DNA from: Tragulus kanchil
Taxonomy: Eukaryota > Chordata > Mammalia > Artiodactyla > Tragulidae
Direction: 5' to 3'
NCBI GenBank assembly: GCA_022376925.1
Contig: JAIOJX010000002.1
Span: forward strand, 41,067,501-41,131,500
DNA length: 64,000 nt
Shown here: in pieces, positions 1 through 9,561 of the stretch
Numbering within the stretch: position 1 is the stretch's first letter
How the letters are laid out: every line of letters starts with the position of its first letter
The notes under the pieces: generated by a model
Seen by the model: only the letters and a program-made list of their open reading frames with translations
What the model was told of the DNA's origin: nothing
Database searches by the model: none
Made by a program: the position numbers and the translations under genes

Positions 1-681
1 GGTCCTTCGGGGACCACAAAGCGCTTCTTTCAAGCCCAGAGGTGAACATCGTGGCACGACCGCCTCATTTCCGAGGAAGCGCCCCCCGGAGCCGCCGGGA
101 CGCAGGCGGGCCTCTGCCGGGAAGCCTGCTGCAGGCCCGCGGCTCACTCACTAGGGCTTTGTCCTTGCCGCTACCTTCCTTTTTCAAAAGCCAGGCGTGA
201 ACCGTTCCGTCCCGTGCGAGCCAAACCTCTCCAAAGCCCCGAGGCTCCGGGAGCCCAGGGCCCGGCCTCCCCAGCCGGCGCGGAGCCCGCATCTGGAAGC
301 CAGGCCGGGCCGACGGACCCAGCGCGCCCGGAGCACGGACGCCCGGCTCTGCGCTCAGGCAGGAAAACGTCCTCTCCCGAAAAGATCGAAGCACTTTTTT
401 CCTCTCCACTGAAATCCGGTGCACAGCCCATTTTGAACCAGAATTATTTAGTCTGACAACAGATTCTTCCTCAGTTCACAGCTGTCCCAGAGGGAGGAGC
501 TGAAATTTGAACCTCTGGGCTGTGATTGGACCCTTCTCGCAAAAGAGAGGAAAAAAAGGCCTCCCCGCCGCCACCGCGGGCTCAGTCCGCGAGGAGCCCG
601 CGACCTGGCGGCGCCGCGCGCGCACCTGCGGGGCCGAGATGCTGTAGGACTGCGCGCCCCGCGCCCCGCGCCGCCGCCAGG
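1..681 (+). promoter_or_regulatory. SNAI2: SNAI2 promoter and 5' UTR region, CpG-rich
   Basis: The sequence is GC-rich with frequent CpG from about 190 to 720, as expected of a CpG-island promoter. Visible elements are an inverted CCAAT box (ATTGG, 525-529) and an E-box CACCTG (623-628) that could serve SNAI2 or SNAI1 auto-/cross-regulation. There is no clear TATA box at a fixed distance. The transcription start cannot be set from sequence; by comparison with the human transcript it should lie roughly 150-180 nt before the ATG. Open frames in this stretch on both strands are by-products of GC richness. Confidence 0.7.
639..647 (+). promoter_or_regulatory. minimal upstream ORF (ATG CTG TAG) in SNAI2 leader
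   Basis: A two-codon open frame, ATG-CTG-TAG, ends 34 nt before the SNAI2 ATG. Its context (GCCGAG before ATG) is moderate for initiation. If transcription starts upstream of it, scanning ribosomes would meet this start first, so it may lower or condition SNAI2 translation. The sequence is directly visible; the effect is inference. Confidence 0.5.
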
Positions 682-760
682 ATGCCACGCTCCTTCCTGG
701 TCAAGAAGCATTTCAACGCCTCCAAGAAACCCAACTACAGCGAGCTGGACACACACACAG
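682..760 (+). CDS. SNAI2: SNAI2 coding exon 1 (SNAG motif)
   Basis: This exon encodes residues 1-26 and the first base of codon 27. The start follows CCGCCGCCAGG, a good Kozak context with a purine-rich -3/-1 and the classic Snail-family MPRSFLVKK start. The donor is CAG|GTAAAG at 760/761. An intron read-through frame runs only to 780, which supports splicing here. Confidence 0.96.
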
Positions 761-3027
761 GTAAAGGGGAGGGGGGCTGATGTCGGCTTCTCTGTCTGTA
801 AAGGTAAAGACCCCGGGGCGCAGCCGCTCAACTTGAGCTCCAGAAGAGCTGGACACCGGGCTGTTTGCTCCCGGAAGAGCGGTCCTTCCTCGGATCGTCC
901 AGGCTCAGGTTTAATTCAAAGCTTCCAGACTGAACTGGCGAGGACAACTTCTCTGGGCGCTTGCACCGTCACGTCCCGCAGCGTGTGCATACTTGCATGG
1001 TGGGGACGTGGAGGCTGGGTGAGGCAGTGCGGGAGCGCTGAATGATGGCTGTTTTCACGTTAAGAAGCCTCCTTTCCTCCAGAAAGCGGCTTGATTTGGA
1101 GCCAAGTCAGCAGCCCACGCAGGAGATGGAAGGGAACTTTTCTGTGTCTTTACAATGAGTAGGTGGGCTCCCCCTGGCCAGGCAGAGCTCGCTGGCCGCA
1201 GGGCCGCCAGCACCCCCACCGTCGTTGGTGTGTTGGTGTGCGGGGGCCAGGGAGAAGCCATGAGCGCCGTGACCTCCTCCAGGGGTGTCTGCCTGCTCGT
1301 TCCCAGCCCCGCGCGTGTCCCTGGGCGCTGTCTTGCGCTCCTCCCCTCACGCCCCGCTTCCCCGCTCTCCTGCAGTGATTCTCTCCCCGTGTCTCTACGA
1401 GGGCTACCCCGTGCCTGTCATCCCGCAGCCCGAGGTTCTCAGGTCGGGAGCCTACAGCCCCATCGCCGTGTGGACCACCGCCTCTCCCTTCCACGCCCCG
1501 CTGCCCGCCGGCCTCTCGCCTCTGTCCGGATACCCCGCCTCCCTGGGGCGCGTGAGTCCCCCGCCTCCATCCGACACCTCATCCAAGGACCACAGCGGCT
1601 CCGAGAGCCCCATCAGCGATGAAGAGGAAAGGCTACAGTCCAAGCTTTCAGACCCCCACGCCATCGAAGCCGAGAAGTTTCAGTGCAATTTATGCAATAA
1701 AACCTACTCGACCTTCTCGGGGCTGGGCAAGCACAAGCAGCTGCACTGTGACGCCCAGTCTCGGAAGTCCTTCAGCTGTAAATACTGTGACAAGGAGTAC
1801 GTGAGCCTGGGCGCCCTGAAGATGCACATCAGGACCCACACCTTGCCTTGCGTCTGCAAGATATGCGGCAAGGCGTTCTCCAGGCCCTGGCTGCTGCAGG
1901 GACACATTAGAACTCACACTGGTAAGAGAAGCTGCAGTCCGGGGTGTTCCCGCGGGCAGAAGGAGGCCCCGGGGCTGGCTGTCGGATTTGCATTAAGTGG
2001 TGACACGGTGCTTTTGATGATGGATGGTCGTTTTCTAGCTACTTCCTGACGACTCAAAAAGTCCTCAGAGCACAAAGGGCTCCATTGCTTGCTAACAGCC
2101 TCTGCTGCCCCAGATGACGGCAAACAGTGTTTAGACTTTGGAAGGTGAATTTGGGAAGTCTGATCTCAAAGATCAGTTAGCAAGTCAGGAGAGATGTACT
2201 CGGGACATGTGTTCTGTGAAATGGCTCCCACGATTAGCAAATACAGATGTTGTTCTCCCAATCAGTTGATCTGGCAGACAGATGGATGAAGTTTTGGGTT
2301 CAGGCAGTTCTGTTAGTTACATTCAGGCTGGCTTGTCTCTCACGCACAGAAAATTGAATAGTTAGAGCTGAATTGCTCCCCGTTGTTTGCTTTTGTTTTG
2401 TTTTTGCTGCTGAGTTTTCTGTCCCTAGCACAAAATCGCCCTGCCCGGAGCGGGGGCACTCACCCAGGCTTAGTCATAATATGGAAGGAGGGAAAAGGGG
2501 ACGGTTGGGAAACGTGGGGAGGAGCTGGCCGTTAGCTGCACCTGCCGAAGCAGCACTTGAACATGCCAAGTCCTGGGACAGCAAACGTTATTTCTGTGGG
2601 ACTGGCAGCAGGAATCATATTTTCAATTTTTTTAATTTGATTTTTTAAGTGCAGCATTCACATCTGTCTTAAAGGGCCAGACATTGAAACAAGTATATAT
2701 GAAAGCAGATTTGAGTCACGTTCTGCTGCTTCTCAGGCTTTTGGCAAAATGTCGTGCAGGCTGCTCATAAACGTTATCTGGCTTGGCCTTTCCTCTGAAA
2801 ACACTGACCTTCTTTCTTTCTCACCCCATCCCGCCTCACCCCCAGGGGAGAAGCCTTTTTCCTGCTCGCACTGCAGCAGGGCCTTCGCGGACAGGTCAAA
2901 TCTGAGGGCTCACCTGCAGACGCACTCGGATGTCAAGAAATACCAGTGCAAGAGCTGCTCCAAAACCTTCTCGCGGATGTCCCTTCTGCACAAACACGAG
3001 GAGTCTGGCTGCTGCGTGGCACACTAG
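682..3027 (+). CDS. SNAI2: SNAI2 (SLUG), Snail-family zinc-finger repressor, three coding exons
   Basis: Joining 682-760, 1376-1921 and 2846-3027 gives 807 nt, i.e. 268 residues plus TAG, the same length as I know for human SLUG. Seen: an N-terminal SNAG motif (MPRSFLVKK, residues 1-9); a Ser/Pro-rich middle with a Slug-type region (about 27-60) and a phosphodegron-like serine run ([22 protein letters not shown]); and five zinc fingers at about 128-150, 159-181, 185-207, 213-235 and 241-264, the last of C2HC form. Both introns are phase 1 with GT/AG ends. Family knowledge: SNAI2 is a nuclear repressor that binds E-box (CAGGTG-type) sites such as the CDH1 promoter. Its SNAG motif recruits LSD1/CoREST and HDACs, and it acts in neural crest, epithelial-mesenchymal transition and melanocyte development. 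Differences from the human protein as I recall it include Tyr32 to Cys, Ser36 to Gly and Ala to Gly in finger 1 (SGLGKHKQ). Introns are retained, so this is the parental gene and not a retrocopy. Confidence 0.97.
761..1375 (+). other. SNAI2: SNAI2 intron 1
   Basis: A 615-nt GT-AG intron in phase 1. It is GC-rich in its second half, with no interspersed repeat that I recognise and no credible internal gene. Open frames here on either strand have no recognisable domain. Confidence 0.93.
1376..1921 (+). CDS. SNAI2: SNAI2 coding exon 2 (Slug region and zinc fingers 1-3)
   Basis: The acceptor is a pyrimidine-rich tract ending CTGCAG at 1375, and the donor is G|GTAAGA at 1921/1922. The exon encodes residues 27-208 and the first base of codon 209: the Pro/Ser-rich regulatory segment, then fingers FQCNLC, FSCKYC and CVCKIC. 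The frame stays open upstream and downstream into the introns, so its long open frame overstates the exon. Confidence 0.96.
1922..2845 (+). other. SNAI2: SNAI2 intron 2
   Basis: A 924-nt GT-AG intron in phase 1. It separates zinc fingers 1-3 from fingers 4-5, the conserved Snail-family intron position just after HIRTHTG. No interspersed repeat or internal gene recognised. Confidence 0.93.
2846..3027 (+). CDS. SNAI2: SNAI2 coding exon 3 (zinc fingers 4-5 and stop)
   Basis: The acceptor is CACCCCCAG at 2845. The exon completes codon 209 (Gly of the HTGEKPF linker), then encodes finger 4 ([10 protein letters not shown]), finger 5 ([10 protein letters not shown]) and the family-typical C-terminus ending SGCCVAH, followed by TAG at 3025-3027. 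Finger 4 reads CSHCSRAF where I recall CPHCNRAF in human. Confidence 0.96.
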
Positions 3028-3354
3028 TGACACAACCCTGTCCACTCGGGCAGAGCGTTCTCCTCCACTCCGCCTCTGAGCGACATGTGAAAGTCCAAAG
3101 GAATTTTCTCTTGTGCCGACAAACCAGAATGCTATGTGTACACACACAACACCCCACACACGCGCGGCTGCCAGAGCAGGGGATCCCCTGTGCGTCAGGT
3201 TCATCCTTTCCATGTGAAGTTTAAAATCATCGTATCTTTGCTGACGGTTAGGTGGAGAGGATAAAAGACAAGACTCTCTTCTAAGATGAAGCAAAAAGCA
3301 CATTGCATCTTTTCTTACTAAGAGAGAATGCAAAGATTTACTTTGCTGCCAAAG

Positions 3355-3362
3355 CATTTCAA
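3355..3362 (+). promoter_or_regulatory. miR-203-type seed match in SNAI2 3' UTR
   Basis: CATTTCAA is an 8-mer match (seed positions 2-8 plus A) to miR-203. Repression of SNAI2 by miR-203 is established in the EMT literature. Occupancy in this species is inferred. Confidence 0.5.
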
Positions 3363-3644
3363 CTGAAAAGAACAGTGTTGCCTTGTATGAGATTTGTAAT
3401 AGAATTTCCTATAGGACAAGAATCTGCCAGACACTATCTCAGGTGCCTTATAAAGTATTTCGAGTTTACTTTATTACGTGTATGGTGTCTGGTCACCATC
3501 CTTGAACTAAAGTCTGCTTTGTTACCTGTCGTACTTTAAACTTTGTTTTTGAGGGAGAGATGGAGAGAGAAAGAGAGAGGAAGAAAGAACAAGAAGAAAA
3601 AACAGAGGAGAATGTATTAAAAGTGTTTCTTCTTCATTTTTGCC

Positions 3645-3650
3645 AATAAA
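3645..3650 (+). terminator. SNAI2: upstream poly(A) signal AATAAA of SNAI2
   Basis: A canonical AATAAA hexamer inside the 3' UTR at about 620 nt past the stop. It could give a shorter mRNA lacking the distal UTR. No obvious strong GT-rich downstream element directly follows, so use is uncertain. Confidence 0.4.
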
Positions 3651-3689
3651 TAGTATGTGCCTTCACGGATTCAGGAAAGACTATTTTGA

Positions 3690-3696
3690 ACATTCC
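3690..3696 (+). promoter_or_regulatory. miR-1/206-type seed match in SNAI2 3' UTR
   Basis: ACATTCC is a 7-mer match to the miR-1/miR-206 seed, a reported SNAI2 regulator. The same site recurs at 4795-4801 because this part of the UTR lies in a duplicated block. Confidence 0.35.
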
Positions 3697-4039
3697 TGGT
3701 GCATGCGCCTTGTCTTACATTTTTAAAGATTTTTAATGATTTTCTAAAATCAACTAAAGATGGGAATAAGTGCAACAAAGGACTTCTAGAAGCTCTGTGA
3801 TGTGCTTAACAACCTTAAACGCATACAACAAATGCAGCCACCCGGCACCCCCTTCTCGCTGTTTCTTTAGTCAACTGTATAGTTGATGAGTCCATGTAAA
3901 TTTGTGTTTATTTTTATATGATTGAATGAGTTTTGTATGAAAGTGAGAAGTTGTCTGTAGCCAATGCCTATAAACAACCTGAAGACTTGTGAAATTTACA
4001 TTTCTTTTTTAAAAAACAATTTTCAAGATTCTTTTTTAC

Positions 4040-4045
4040 AATAAA
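4040..4045 (+). terminator. SNAI2: main poly(A) signal AATAAA of SNAI2
   Basis: ACAATAAACAG followed by a T-rich stretch and a TGTTGTTTGT downstream element at about 4063-4075, a good cleavage/polyadenylation arrangement. Its distance from the stop matches the known SNAI2 transcript size. An identical signal recurs at 5147-5152 in the duplicated copy, where the preceding T-run is 8 rather than 6 bases. Confidence 0.7.
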
Positions 4046-6139
4046 CAGTTTTTGATTTACAATCTGTTGTTTGTATGCTTTCAAAAACTTTACTTACTTC
4101 ATGATTAGTCCAAACGACTATATAAAGAACTATTTCTTTGGTTAATAAGAGAAAAAGTGAATAGTGTTCATTGTGAATATTGAGTGTTATTTTATGTGTT
4201 TGATTGTAGTAAAGGCAATGATCAGTTATTCTTCTTTACTTTTAAATTAATACTGTTACATTCAGAAAGACAACATTAAAATGGGAGCTTTTAGCATATC
4301 TCTTATACAAAAATCTTGCTTTTGAGTGCTAATATCCACTTTACTGTCGAGAATATTTTTCAAAACTTTTTCTTTTTGATGACTTGACTGTGTTGGCTTT
4401 ATGAAGTCAAATTACAGTCATTCAGTGCCTGTCACATAGGCCACTAGTACAGTTTAAGAACTTTAAAAGAAATATCATTTAATGATATATAAGAAGAAAG
4501 AGCATAAGCATGAGAAGATAGGAAGAAGTGGATTTATGGTAAATTACACAAGTTGGGAAACTAAATCGTTCAAAGAAACACTCCCCTCCCATCTGCAGGG
4601 GAAGACAAACAGCAGTCTGACAGTTGCAAGGCTGAGAACGAGAAGGCTGGGGTTTCTGTTCATGATATTTTGAAGAGATCCCCACTCAAACCCAGTGTGG
4701 ACCTAAGCCAGCAGGACAGCCCACCTACAAGCACACGCTCACAAAGCCCAGTGGCCCTCACATGCAGATGCAACCCCCCGAAAGACTATTTTGAACATTC
4801 CTGGTGCATGCGCCTTGTCTTACATTTTTAAAGATTTTTAATGATTTTCTAAAATCAACTAAAGATGGGAATAAGTGCAACAAAGGACTTCTAGAAGCTC
4901 TGTGATGTGCTTAACAACCTTAAACGCATACAACAAATGCAGCCACCCGGCACCCCCTTCTCGCTGTTTCTTTAGTCAACTGTATAGTTGATGAGTCCAT
5001 GTAAATTTGTGTTTATTTTTATATGATTGAATGAGTTTTGTATGAAAGTGAGAAGTTGTCTGTAGCCAATGCCTATAAACAACCTGAAGACTTGTGAAAT
5101 TTACATTTCTTTTTTAAAAAACAATTTTCAAGATTCTTTTTTTTACAATAAACAGTTTTTGATTTACAATCTGTTGTTTGTATGCTTTCAAAAACTTTAC
5201 TTACTTCATGATTAGTCCAAACGACTATATAAAGAACTATTTCTTTGGTTAATAAGAGAAAAAGTGAATAGTGTTCATTGTGAATATTGAGTGTTATTTT
5301 ATGTGTTTGATTGTAGTAAAGGCAATGATCAGTTATTCTTCTTTACTTTTAAATTAATACTGTTACATTCAGAAAGACAACATTAAAATGGGAGCTTTTA
5401 GCATATCTCTTATACAAAAATCTTGCTTTTGAGTGCTAATATCCACTTTACTGTCGAGAATATTTTTCAAAACTTTTTCTTTTTGATGACTTGACTGTGT
5501 TGGCTTTATGAAGTCAAATTACAGTCATTCAGTGCCTGTCACATAGGCCACTAGTACAGTTTAAGAACTTTAAAAGAAATATCATTTAATGATATATAAG
5601 AAGAAAGAGCATAAGCATGAGAAGATAGGAAGAAGTGGATTTATGGTAAATTACACAAGTTGGGAAACTAAATCGTTCAAAGAAACACTCCCCTCCCATC
5701 TGCAGGGGAAGACAAACAGCAGTCTGACAGTTGCAAGGCTGAGAACGAGAAGGCTGGGGTTTCTGTTCATGATATTTTGAAGAGATCCCCACTCAAACCC
5801 AGTGTGGACCTAAGCCAGCAGGACAGCCCACCTACAAGCACACGCTCACAAAGCCCAGTGGCCTCACTCACATGTCAGGATGCTAACCCGCCGTCACAGA
5901 TGCTAGGCCAATCACTAAGCTGTGTATTTAAATTCAAACTCCAAACCCACATTGATAAAGGCTCCTGCCGCTATTAATAACTTCTCTCGTTTGCTCAGAA
6001 CTCACAGAATTATTTTTCCTTCTAATGTCCTTATGATACGAATAAAAGCCAAAACCAGTATCTCAAAGGCATTAGCCATACCAAGACATCAGTAATTTTT
6101 TAGAATTTTCAGCATTTTTACAAAGTCTTTGACTATACA

Positions 6140-6380
6140 TCCTGTAATACGTAAGACCTGACTCAGATGTCACATACTCTGAATCCTTCCCCAAATTCGC
6201 TTTTGCTGAGAAAGTTCTAGCTCTGCAGTGTGGTGCTTACCTTCCTGTGTGCTGGTTACTTGAGACCGTTCCTCTCCACTGGACAGAGCACCTTGAAGCA
6301 CCCGTTTCCAGCAGCCGGCACTTCTCCTGAAACACAAGACACCAACAATGTTTGTTCAATGTTTGTTGAATGAATAAAAT
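6140..6380 (+). mobile_element. L2 LINE 3' end (old, decayed)
   Basis: The string CTCAGATGTCACAT, CTGAATCCTTCCCCAA, TCTCCACTGGACAGAGCACCTTGAAG and the end TGTTTGTTGAATGAATAAA follow the order of the L2 3' end. It is mammal-wide ancient repeat material. Confidence 0.5.
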
Positions 6381-6749
6381 CATAGAAATGGAGAAAAATA
6401 GCCTAAAGTAAATTTAACATATTCTCTTTTATTCGAAAAGTCTGGGTAATTTTTCAGAGATATCCTCTGAGCAAATGTGCTGGTGTGTCTCCTCATTTAG
6501 TGACACCAGCCTTCCGCCCACAGGACGGATGCTCCAAACAGGATAAACGGCGGGTGTACCTGGACCAGGTTTGATGGACATTCTCAGAGCTTGAGCTTGG
6601 AAACACTGGTTTTAATAATCAGGATGTGTTCTAAAGGGCCTATTCAGGATCTGTCTTTGTGTCCTATAATATGAGACAGGGTGGCCCAGAAGGGAGAGCC
6701 CTAGCTTTCATGTTCAACTTCCACATTTCTCTTAGCAGCATCATGTCCT

Positions 6750-6806
6750 TCTGTAACTTAACCCATCAGCACCCCGTTTCCTGACGTTTACAGGAGGATG
6801 AGACTT
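6750..6806 (+). mobile_element. MIR-like fragment
   Basis: GTAACTTAACC ... GTTTCCTGACGTTTACAGGAGGATGAG resembles the MIR core segment (TTACTTAACC...TTTCCTCATCTGTAAAATGGGGAT). Confidence 0.4.
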
Positions 6807-7009
6807 TCGTGTCCCAATTCAGGACTGACCATCCCGGGCACGGACAGGCCTTATGCAGCACACAGTCATGTCCATGGTGGTCTTGCTCCGTGCTGAGCCA
6901 CACCTGCTCCCAGGTCCGAAGTCCCCTCACCTGGTCGCCTCCAACGGCCACCGTTTCCTCTGTGAAGCTGGTCTTTTATGGCTACAGAGATTAAACTCTG
7001 AGCTTGGAC

Positions 7010-7105
7010 AATGGAGCCAGGGCAGCAGAGGCCACGAGCTGCAGGGCAAAAATCTAAACCCAGATCCTCTGGCTCCCGAGACCTGCTTCTTCCACTGCTT
7101 GCGGA
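7010..7105 (-). mobile_element. MIR-like fragment
   Basis: CTGCAGGGCAAAAATCTAAACCCAGATCCTCTGGCTCC ... TTCCACTGC reads like the antisense MIR core (AAACCCAGGTCTGTCTGACTCC...TTCCACTAC). It accounts for part of a long but meaningless open frame here. Confidence 0.4.
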
Positions 7106-8815
7106 GAGAGAAGGCCTTCCGGGTCACCCAGGCCACGGGGACCCACGTTGCAGGCACACAGCCGAGGCCACTGGGAGCTCCAGAGGATGCGATCCCAGAT
7201 CACACAGCGCAGGGCTACTCGGGGATTACACAATCCTGTCCAACAATCTCCAGAGGCATTTCCCAACTCGGCTGGAGAAACCCTGTTGGCCCCACTTCCT
7301 CTAGGGCCGCCTGGCAGGGCCGCTCCTCGGCTACCCCGTGCCCTCCTGGGGCAGAGAGCCATTTCCTCTCCCCCACCCCCACCCCGGCAGAGCTGGAAGG
7401 CAGCTGGTCTCCATCCTGGCCGTTAACACTTCATCTTCTGAAGGCCACTGCGGCTCCCTCGCACACCCACACTCCTCGCCCGGCTTTTATCTCCAGAGAC
7501 GAACAAGGCTTCCAAGGCAAACATCCTTTCTTTCACCACTAAAATGTGGACACTCCGGGGTAATGAGGCAATTATAATTGTGAAAAGTCGAAGGCTTCCC
7601 TGGCTGAGGTCCACTTCCAAGGAGTCGCTCCTAGTTTAGATACGGAAAGTATTCTGAGCAAAACTCACTTAAGAATGAGTGTCCTGTCATCACGGGGAGT
7701 AAGAATTCTCAAATGAGATGGCCTTTCTTCCCTTCTTATCTCCCCATCAGGGCCAGATGGAGAACAGAAGGACTCCCCTCACCTGAGACGGTAACAGACA
7801 GAGGGGAAACTCCTCTCGTTTAATTTCCACCAGGAAACGTGCATGTCCACAACTGGGCTGAGCTCTGGGTGAAGCGAGAGTTGGGCCTCCAGGCTCTCAG
7901 GACTCCAGGAAGTAATCATTACCTTGTGGACGGCATGCACGGAAAAAGCAGTGAGCCTGGCAGGCCTTCCGCCCTGGCCTCCGGCCAGACCCCAGACAAT
8001 GCGCGATCAGCGGAGGAAACAGCCCGCATCCCCGTCCTCGGACCCCAGAGGGGCCGGCGCGGTATTTATAGCCCTGAGTGGAAGGGCTGCTGCCAACAGG
8101 AGACTGGGCTGGTGTGTTCTGTGCACTCGTTCACTGAACTAGGCTCCTCTGCTTACCATCCACTCGTCCAGTTGTTTGAAAGATGATCTGTGAGCTATCA
8201 CTGACTAGTTTTCTTAGGCTGCGTCTGTGGGAGGGTCGGGATGGATGATTTCTTCCGGGGGTTTGTCTTGGACTGGAATTTGTCCCCACCAGGGAAGGAC
8301 TTCTGCTTCTACGATTAGGAGGTAGCAAGAGCTGGTTCTAAAAGGTGGAAGAAAGACTCGGATGAGGTGAAACAGCGAGAGGTTCTTTTAACAAAGACCA
8401 CAAGTGGTTGGTCATCATATTTCCCATGAGTTCCAGCTTCTGCCTATAGACCCTCAGAGCTGCAGAGTTGGAGCTCTCCTATGATGCTTGAGTCTTTTAT
8501 TTAGACTTTGCAGAAAGGGCAGTGAAGAGGCTGCGTCCTCATGGCCTCTACCTCTCAGATCTCTGTGAGCTAGAGTCACCCCAGGTCTCGGTGGTGAGGG
8601 GGGTCAGGTCCAGAGCCTGAGAGTCTGCATTTCTAGCCAGTTCCCAGAAGATGGGTAAAGGCTGACCCTTGAACCTCGCCCCAGGGCACCAGGCTGCGAC
8701 CACACTGAGCTCCCAGCCCCTCCCGCTCCCCAGGGGAGCTGAGGGTGGTGGAGACAGAACCACCCAGACGTCCAGTGAGGCAACTCCACTCCTCCAGGCC
8801 ACCTGATGTGAAGAG

Positions 8816-9014
8816 CGGACTCACTGAAAAAGATCCCGATGCTGGGAAAAATTGAGGACAAGTGGGAGACAGAAGATGAGGTGGTTGAATGGCATCACTG
8901 ACTCAATGGACATGAGTCTGAGCAAACTCTGGGAGATAGTGATGGACAGGGAAGTGTGGCGCACTGCAGTTCATGGGGTCGCGGAGTTGAACATGACTTA
9001 GTGACTGAACAACA
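8816..9014 (+). mobile_element. Bov-A2 / BovB 3'-end fragment
   Basis: Contains GATCCCGATGCTGGGAAAAATTGA, ATGGCATCACTGACTCAATGGACATGAG and GGGTCGCGGAGTTGAACATGAC, the standard BovB-derived Bov-A unit of ruminants. Confidence 0.85.
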
Positions 9015-9365
9015 ACACAACACACCAGCTGCTTTCCCCTCACACTCAGAGGCTGTATCTTCTACAAGTGTTGATGTTCTGCCAGGTGGAAACTAGTTGA
9101 TGCATTTTTCTCTAGTTCCTGGGTTATTTTTACTATGCCATTTTAATTTATTTATGTGTTACTTATTAATATTATGTAAAATTGCAAATAGACAGTCTTA
9201 GGAGAAATTTTTTTTTCTGAGCTGATGACGAGTAACTCTTTTCTCTGAAGTCTTTTTTTCCATAATACCCAAACTCATCCAAAATACAGTGAAAGGATGA
9301 TAGATAAGCTGAGGATCATTTTACTTCCTAAGTCTATCATTGAATAAATAACATATAATAATAAT

Positions 9366-9561
9366 CAGTTGATCCTTGAACAGCACAGGTTTGAACTGCA
9401 CGGGTCCATTTATAAGTGGTTTTTTTTCACCAGACCCTACAGCACCTCACAGCCCATGACTGGTTGAATCCACAGACATGGGGCCACCTGCAAAGTTGTA
9501 CAGATTTTAGCTATGGGGGATTTTGCACCCCACACCCCCACCCATGGTCAAGGGTCATCTG
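9366..9561. mobile_element. Tigger2/MER28-like non-autonomous DNA transposon
   Basis: It starts CAGTTGATCCTTGAACAGCAC and ends GTCAAGGGTCATCTG. The ends are imperfect inverted repeats of the Tigger2/MER28 type (CAGTTGACCCTTGAACAAC). The interior is short, so there is no transposase. The TA target is decayed. Confidence 0.65.

Larger units (their letters stand above)
3028..4065 (+). other. SNAI2: SNAI2 3' UTR
   Basis: The segment runs from the stop codon to just past the AATAAA at 4040-4045. It includes a purine-rich run at 3548-3610, then AT-rich sequence with ATTT-type elements typical of unstable mRNAs. About 1.04 kb of 3' UTR fits the ~2.1 kb SNAI2 mRNA known in mammals. Its last ~390 nt recur at about 4780-5172 (see the block 3675-5892). 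Confidence 0.8.
3675..5892. repeat. tandem near-identical pair 1 (A 3675-4779, B 4780-5892)
   Basis: Copy B repeats copy A with offset 1105-1107. The unit holds the distal SNAI2 3' UTR with its poly(A) signal plus 3' flank. The copies differ by a T-run of 6 versus 8. The last ~40 bases of A (from about 4753) are a degraded, deletion-rich version of 5860-5892, so A fades out instead of ending cleanly. This fits the noisy end of one contig abutting the start of the next. Confidence 0.93.
5893..8815. other. intergenic, no gene recognised
   Basis: Apart from the L2 and MIR fragments listed, this is unique-looking sequence. The 229-codon + strand frame at 6853-7542 crosses the antisense MIR piece and has no recognisable domain. 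I see no gene. Confidence 0.6.

Noticed and set aside
1285..2049. 254-codon frame starting upstream of SNAI2 exon 2 and running into intron 2
   Set aside because: It is exon 2 with intron read-through on both sides. Splice sites at 1375 and 1922 and the SNAG-containing exon 1 define the true protein.
682..3027. SNAI2 as a retrocopy or pseudogene
   Set aside because: Both introns with GT-AG ends are present, the frame is intact, and promoter and UTRs are in place.
6853..7542. 229-codon + strand open frame
   Set aside because: It crosses an antisense MIR-like fragment and reads as low-information sequence with no family resemblance.
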